Assembly (NCBI GenBank): GCA_036339375.1
Contig: JAYZBC010000026.1
Location: 1 to 44,274, forward strand
DNA: 44,274 nucleotides
Direction of reading: 5' to 3'
From: JAYZBC01 sp036339375
GTDB taxonomy: Bacteria > Pseudomonadota > Alphaproteobacteria > MPNO01 > UBA2964
Below, piece after piece: positions 43,736 to 44,274 of this stretch (its first letter is position 1; each line of letters opens with the position of its first letter). A program made the translations under genes and the position numbers. The notes under the pieces are model-generated. The model ran no database searches and had not been told where the DNA came from. It saw nothing but the letters and a program-made list of their open reading frames with translations.

Positions 43736-44026
43736 GCCGCCTTAGCTCAGTTGGTAGAGCATCGCATTCGTAACTATAAATTGCGTCTCCTAGGGGAAAC
43801 CCTGGGATGAAATCTCATCAAACTCGGGGAAACCTTTTAAATGGCAATCCCGAGCCAAGTCCCGGAAGGGAAAGGTGTAGAGACTTGACGGTGAGCATCT
43901 AATGCAACGAGAGTTGCAATGATGGAGGGAAAGTCCAGACCACAAACGTTCCTAACGGAATGGCAGTGAAAGCTGTAGTTGGTAAGAATGCGGGGGTCGC
44001 GTGTTCGAGTCACGCAGGCGGCACCA
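43736..44026 (+). tRNA. tRNA-Thr (CGU), interrupted by a group I intron
   Basis: Exon 1 is 43736-43771 and exon 2 is 43987-44026; joined they give a canonical 76-nt tRNA with encoded CCA. The acceptor GCCGCCT pairs with AGGCGGC and the D arm is GCTC/GAGC. The anticodon arm TCGCA/TGCGG encloses the loop TTCGTAA (anticodon CGT, end pair T-G), the variable loop is GGGTC, and the T arm GCGTG/CACGC encloses TTCGAGT. CGU is a threonine anticodon. The interruption falls exactly between positions 36 and 37. Without splicing the transcript cannot form an anticodon loop, so the gene's function depends on intron removal. Confidence 0.95.
43772..43986 (+). ncRNA. Group I self-splicing intron, subgroup IC3-like, without ORF (215 nt)
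   Basis: Exon 1 ends in U and the intron ends in G, as group I introns require. P1 is CGUAA (43769-43773) with UUGCG (43781-43785), placing the splice-site U opposite G43783. P2 is 43788-43795 with 43800-43807 and a GAAA loop. P3 is CUCAUC (43814-43819) with GGUGAG (43890-43895). P4 is CUCGGG (43823-43828) with CCCGAG (43849-43854). P6a is UCCC/GGGA with a GGAA loop. P7 is GACUU (43882-43886) with AAGUC (43931-43935). P8 has a UGCAAC/GUUGCA stem with GAGA loop. A P9-region hairpin carries GAAA. P10 pairs exon 2 AAU with AUU at 43780-43782. The P-Q-R-S core resembles the Azoarcus tRNA-Ile intron. There is no homing endonuclease. Confidence 0.93.
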
Positions 44027-44048
44027 CTTTAGATTTGGAGGAATAGGA

Positions 44049-44274
44049 ATGCCACATTCGTTTGAAATGCCACAAAATCATATTGATCGTGTAATTGAAA
44101 GGCAGGGCCGTGAACACACCTGTGAAAGTTTTCATACCCGGAAGACGGCTTTAGTTGTTGTCGATATGCAAAATTATTTCATGGATGAAAGTCAGCAGGC
44201 AGGATGTCCAATCGCTCAAACTGTCGTTGATAACGTCAACAAACTCGGTGACACTGTAAGACGAAACGGAGGAA
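44049..44274 (+). CDS. Isochorismatase family (cysteine hydrolase) protein, 5' part
   Basis: The gene runs off the right edge; 75 codons are visible. The start ATG follows TTGGAGGAATAGG, an excellent ribosome site. The translation MPHSFEMPQNHIDRVIERQGREHTCESFHTRKTALVVVDMQNYFMDESQQAGCPIAQTVVDNVNKL contains the family opening TALVVVDMQNYF with the catalytic aspartate. The catalytic lysine and cysteine are beyond the window, so the substrate (isochorismate, nicotinamide, N-carbamoyl compounds and others) cannot be inferred. It begins 22 bp after the tRNA-Thr gene. Confidence 0.88.
   Translation, partial: MPHSFEMPQNHIDRVIERQGREHTCESFHTRKTALVVVDMQNYFMDESQQAGCPIAQTVVDNVNKLGDTVRRNGG

Noticed and set aside
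43772..43986. A group II intron, protein-spliced archaeal-type tRNA intron, or random insertion in the tRNA.
   Set aside because: There is no GUGYG start or domain V; the position-36/37 site, U...G ends and P3/P4/P7/P8 pairings fit group I only.

Overview
The window is AT-rich bacterial chromosome from an alphaproteobacterium. This is inferred from gene order: dapC-like/ftsK/lolA/xth, ybbN/Lon-like/Trm112, rsmB/rpe/heparinase/purH, and tsaD/gpsA next to hemC-hemD-mitofilin-hemY are blocks typical of that class. The low GC, small gaps and frequent TTG/GTG starts suggest a marine planktonic lineage with Rhodospirillales-like affinity; I cannot name the genus. Nearly all genes are housekeeping or cell-envelope genes. 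I see no prophage, insertion sequence or CRISPR array.

Layout. 1-1.8 kb: 5' end of a fumarylacetoacetate hydrolase-family gene (-), a histidine phosphatase (+), and an Hsp20 gene (-) whose leader looks like a ROSE-type RNA thermometer. 1.9-7.9 kb (-): dapC-like aminotransferase, ftsK, lolA, a class C26 glutamine amidotransferase-like hydrolase, and exonuclease III. 7.9-8.3 kb holds no intact gene, but carries what reads as the last ~28 codons of a lost ammonium transporter plus its terminator. 8.3-11.9 kb: ubiH-type hydroxylase (+), then ybbN, Lon-like, Trm112 and DUF971 genes (-). 12.2-15.7 kb: tRNA-Gly(GCC) and an NAD-glutamate dehydrogenase of only 1120 residues. 15.8-20.9 kb: polysaccharide deacetylase, TPR/glycosyltransferase-like protein, cupin, UMF1-type MFS transporter.

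20.9-32.8 kb: purH and the heparinase-rpe-rsmB genes are separated by surface-polysaccharide genes (a FlaA1/WbpM-like dehydratase, a GT4 glycosyltransferase and a TviB-like UDP-sugar dehydrogenase), with a Wzx-like flippase on the far side of rsmB. 32.9-43.5 kb: acetyl-CoA synthetase, Rieske protein, EVE protein, an unrecognised 363-residue protein coupled to gpsA, gpsA, tsaD, and the divergent haem operon hemC-hemD-mitofilin-like-hemY.

43.7-44.0 kb: the strongest finding. A tRNA-Thr(CGU) gene is split immediately after its anticodon by a 215-nt ORF-less group I intron. Its core (P1, P2, P3, P4, P6, P7, P8, P9 and P10) can be paired by hand and closely resembles the Azoarcus tRNA-Ile ribozyme. 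The window ends inside an isochorismatase-family gene.
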